This document shows positions 61,724 to 64,000 of a DNA stretch of 64,000 nt, in pieces. The notes below the pieces were generated by a model. The model did no database searches. It was not told where the DNA came from and was given only the letters and a program-made list of their open reading frames with translations. Position numbers and translations under genes: made by a program. Within the stretch, counting starts at the first letter, position 1. Every line of letters begins with the position of its first letter. The stretch is from a virus: positions 1-64,000 of the IMG/VR virus record IMGVR_UViG_3300022890_000019; one strand, 5' to 3'.

Positions 61724-64000
61724 CTACTTATCGCTGACATGTTCTTTTACCATCTTTTTAGCCTTCTCCTTTTCTACCTTTACCTTCTCTTTACCTATCT
61801 CATGATTACTAGATAGGTTAGCCATTCCCATGATATTGTTCATCTGTAGTTCCAACACACTGATCTTTTCACTGATAGTAGAATGTTTATCGTTATTGGA
61901 GAGGACTGCATTTTCACTCTGTTGTTCGTTGAGTAGTTCGAAATACTTCAGCTTAGCATCGATATCTATCTTCTTCTCTGCAAGCTGACGGTCTAAGTTT
62001 TCTGACTGAGCTTTTACGTTCTCTTTCTCCATAGCTATCTGCCCTTGGAGCTGTTGTATCTGCATCTGTGAGTCTGCGGAGAACTTAGCCATCTCTTTTT
62101 GCAGTTGTATCCTCTGTCCTTCTACCTTCTCCCTACTTGCCCTTTCAGCTTGAGCATTTTCTTGCTGCATGTCTTCTGCCTGATCTACAAAGTACTTTAC
62201 CTTGTTCTTCATAGCTACCAGCGTTTCACTATCATAGGTCTCTATAATAGCAGAGAAAGGTAATGTTCCGGACTTAAAAGCCATCATGGAAAGGTTCCTT
62301 AGTTCATCTACCTTACGTTGCTCTTCAGAGTTATCCATTACCATTACTTCAAATTGGATACCCTTAAACAGATTCTTAGGTAGCTTAACAAAGTCTCTAC
62401 CAAAGTCATTGTCCTGTATCTCAAGGACTGACTCTTTATGCATACAATACTTTCCTGCAAGGTTTAAGACCTGTGTAAGTGCTTTAGCCTCTATCTGGTC
62501 ATGATCGTGATAAAGTATCTCTGTGATTAGCTGAGCCCTCTGTATGGACTCTTTAAAGGTACCTACCTGGTCCGTGTTCACCACTTGTCCCTGTCGCTGT
62601 CTTGGGATACCTATAATGTTACCTATAGCATCTTCTAACTGTGCTAGCATATTCTCAAGATACTGTACACTCTGACTCAACGATAGATCTATCATCTGCC
62701 ATTGGTTGAAAGAGGCGTTTTTAGGCCTCCCTGTGACACTATCTACAGTTTCTATAGGTATAGTACCCTTCTTCTTCTGATACTCGTATTCCGCGTCTTC
62801 TAGTGTGGAGTTCTTCTGTGACTGGTCGAAGATAATAGTCTTGGTTCCTGATACTGCTAACATGAGCTCTCTCATAGTATAGACAATATCATAAAGCTCT
62901 TGTAAGTCCTTGGTAGTCCAGATAAGACTATAAGGTTGCTTGGAGATGTCACTGAAGGTAGGTCCTACAATAGGAAGCTTCACATCACCATAGCTGTCTA
63001 CACTTCTAGGAGCCTCCTCTTTCTTTCTACACTGTATGATAATATCATTCTCTATAACTATTCCCTGGTAGACATCGTTGATAGGATATTCCTTCATGTA
63101 CTCACCCCTGGACTCGCGATAGCATTCTACCTCTTTCCTGTTATGCTTTTCTTTCTTATCTTTCTTATTGGTATATACACCTTCACGGTAGTGATAGTTG
63201 TCTTCATTGATAACCTTCTTACCATCATCAGAGAAGTGACGGAAGAACTTATTAGGATCATACTTGTTAGGAGAATATTTTACCCTTATCTTCCTTGGTA
63301 TCTTTACAAAGACTCTCTTGACCTTTATACCCTGTGAATTTTCAAAGCTACCCTGATAAGGACCATTGTAGTCTACACCACCGTAAGGAGTACTTACAAA
63401 GCGTGTAGAGGTAGAAGTCTTAAAGCTTGCTGTCTCTGATAACTCTTTTAGCTTGTTGTTACCATACTTGGTTACTATGTCTGTACCAAACTCACGATAC
63501 AACTGTTGGTAGCTCATCACCTCTTCTAGTATTACCCATGGACCATCTTGTACCCATGGGATGTTAGGAATCTTAGGATAGCGTATCTTGGTAGAGCTTA
63601 CATTATCCATCCTGGGCCACTTCTCTCCCTGGATGTAGTCTACATAGTAATATTGCTTTCCTGTGACGATATGAGAGATGAAGTTGTTACCGGACTTTCC
63701 TTTTATGTTTAGATCTCTTCTAAGCTTTATCATAAGCTTCTGAGCTCTCTCTTCTTCGATATCTTTATGGGAATACCTATAGTATCTCTGTAGTTGCTCT
63801 ATCTGCTTCTCGTCAATAGAGTCTTCTGCCTTTATAACTTCTATAAGGTGGTTTATCTCTATCTCCATATAAGGTAGCTGCATCTCCATCATACGCATGG
63901 ACTCAAACTCTTTCTCATTCTGAGGTTCCCTCTGTAGTGCTTGCTTTAGCTGCTCTATCTGAGACTGTAGCTTATAGATATTAGTGATGTTTCCATAGTG
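61724..64000 (-). CDS. Portal protein (5' end outside window)
   Basis: The frame is open to the right edge, so at least 758 codons are visible and the true start is beyond 64000. The protein has a helical N-terminus, a core with LIWTTKDLQELYDIVYTMREL near the middle, and IGNIIGIPRQRQGQV before a helical crown. The last ~180 residues form a long charged coiled coil (QMQIQQLQGQIAMEKE). Its size and place before scaffold and capsid fit the Crassvirales portal, the dodecameric ring through which DNA passes. Terminase genes are expected to the right, outside the window. Confidence 0.7.
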   Translation of the reverse strand, partial: HYGNITNIYKLQSQIEQLKQALQREPQNEKEFESMRMMEMQLPYMEIEINHLIEVIKAEDSIDEKQIEQLQRYYRYSHKDIEEERAQKLMIKLRRDLNIKGKSGNNFISHIVTGKQYYYVDYIQGEKWPRMDNVSSTKIRYPKIPNIPWVQDGPWVILEEVMSYQQLYREFGTDIVTKYGNNKLKELSETASFKTSTSTRFVSTPYGGVDYNGPYQGSFENSQGIKVKRVFVKIPRKIRVKYSPNKYDPNKFFRHFSDDGKKVINEDNYHYREGVYTNKKDKKEKHNRKEVECYRESRGEYMKEYPINDVYQGIVIENDIIIQCRKKEEAPRSVDSYGDVKLPIVGPTFSDISKQPYSLIWTTKDLQELYDIVYTMRELMLAVSGTKTIIFDQSQKNSTLEDAEYEYQKKKGTIPIETVDSVTGRPKNASFNQWQMIDLSLSQSVQYLENMLAQLEDAIGNIIGIPRQRQGQVVNTDQVGTFKESIQRAQLITEILYHDHDQIEAKALTQVLNLAGKYCMHKESVLEIQDNDFGRDFVKLPKNLFKGIQFEVMVMDNSEEQRKVDELRNLSMMAFKSGTLPFSAIIETYDSETLVAMKNKVKYFVDQAEDMQQENAQAERASREKVEGQRIQLQKEMAKFSADSQMQIQQLQGQIAMEKENVKAQSENLDRQLAEKKIDIDAKLKYFELLNEQQSENAVLSNNDKHSTISEKISVLELQMNNIMGMANLSSNHEIGKEKVKVEKEKAKKMVKEHVSDK

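Noticed and set aside
1-64000. Stop-codon reassignment, as known in some crAss-like phages
   Set aside because: Genes end in TAA, TGA and TAG with normal spacing. The giant gene and the portal end in TAG exactly before promoters, and no suppressor tRNA was seen.

Overview
The window is a stretch of a tailed double-stranded DNA phage. It is most likely a Crassvirales (crAss-like) phage of a Bacteroidota host, cut at both ends. The evidence for the virus group is the order of the minus-strand virion block: portal, scaffold-like protein, a 492-residue capsid protein, connector proteins, a tail-tubular-like protein directly before a 1323-residue tail-stabilisation-like protein, then internal or cargo-type proteins and one giant protein that carries RNA polymerase motifs. 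The evidence for the host is AT-rich DNA, promoters of the TTG-N20-TAnnTTTG type, and a PKD lipoprotein with an acidic, lysine-containing signal after the lipid-anchored cysteine. All stop codons are used normally, so the standard code applies. No tRNA, integrase, IS element or CRISPR array was seen.

Positions 1-20493 are a tightly packed plus-strand early or replication arm, with many ATGA-type overlaps. From left to right it holds a DnaB-type helicase (its 5' end is outside the window), a DUF932-like protein, an SMC/RecF-type ATPase, a nucleotidyltransferase-fold protein, a probable single-strand DNA binding protein, a Cas4/AddB-like nuclease with four cysteines, and a second PD-(D/E)XK nuclease. 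Together these look like a replication and recombination kit. A variable segment follows (about 9.5-16.5 kb). It has small secreted, lipoprotein and membrane proteins, a protein made of hexapeptide repeats, a methyltransferase, an HNH-type protein, a GH16 glycoside hydrolase and a KTSC protein. After a 560-base non-coding stretch come a radical-SAM (DUF5131-like) protein, a SWIM zinc finger, a WGR-DNA ligase fusion and a J-domain protein.

Positions 20485-64000 are the minus-strand late arm, transcribed from right to left. A promoter at 61693-61723 precedes the scaffold-capsid-connector unit, which closes at a terminator at 55391-55426. Downstream are the adaptor and tail genes, a GroES-like co-chaperonin, two internal-protein candidates and a 19.1-kb gene for a 6381-residue polyprotein. 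That protein contains an SF1 helicase, two HExxH zincin domains and a two-barrel RNA polymerase core. A second promoter (24520-24550), placed right after its stop codon, drives the tail-fibre genes. The two arms converge and overlap by a few bases at 20485-20493.

The parts most worth a second look are the giant helicase-zincin-RNA polymerase-zincin fusion, the structured non-coding region at 16489-17050 (its own promoter, interleaved stems, a terminator, then a second folded leader before the radical-SAM gene), a 90-base hairpin element at 20087-20177, and the 18-base repeat gene at 11549-12124. All functional calls come from motif reading alone; no database search was run.
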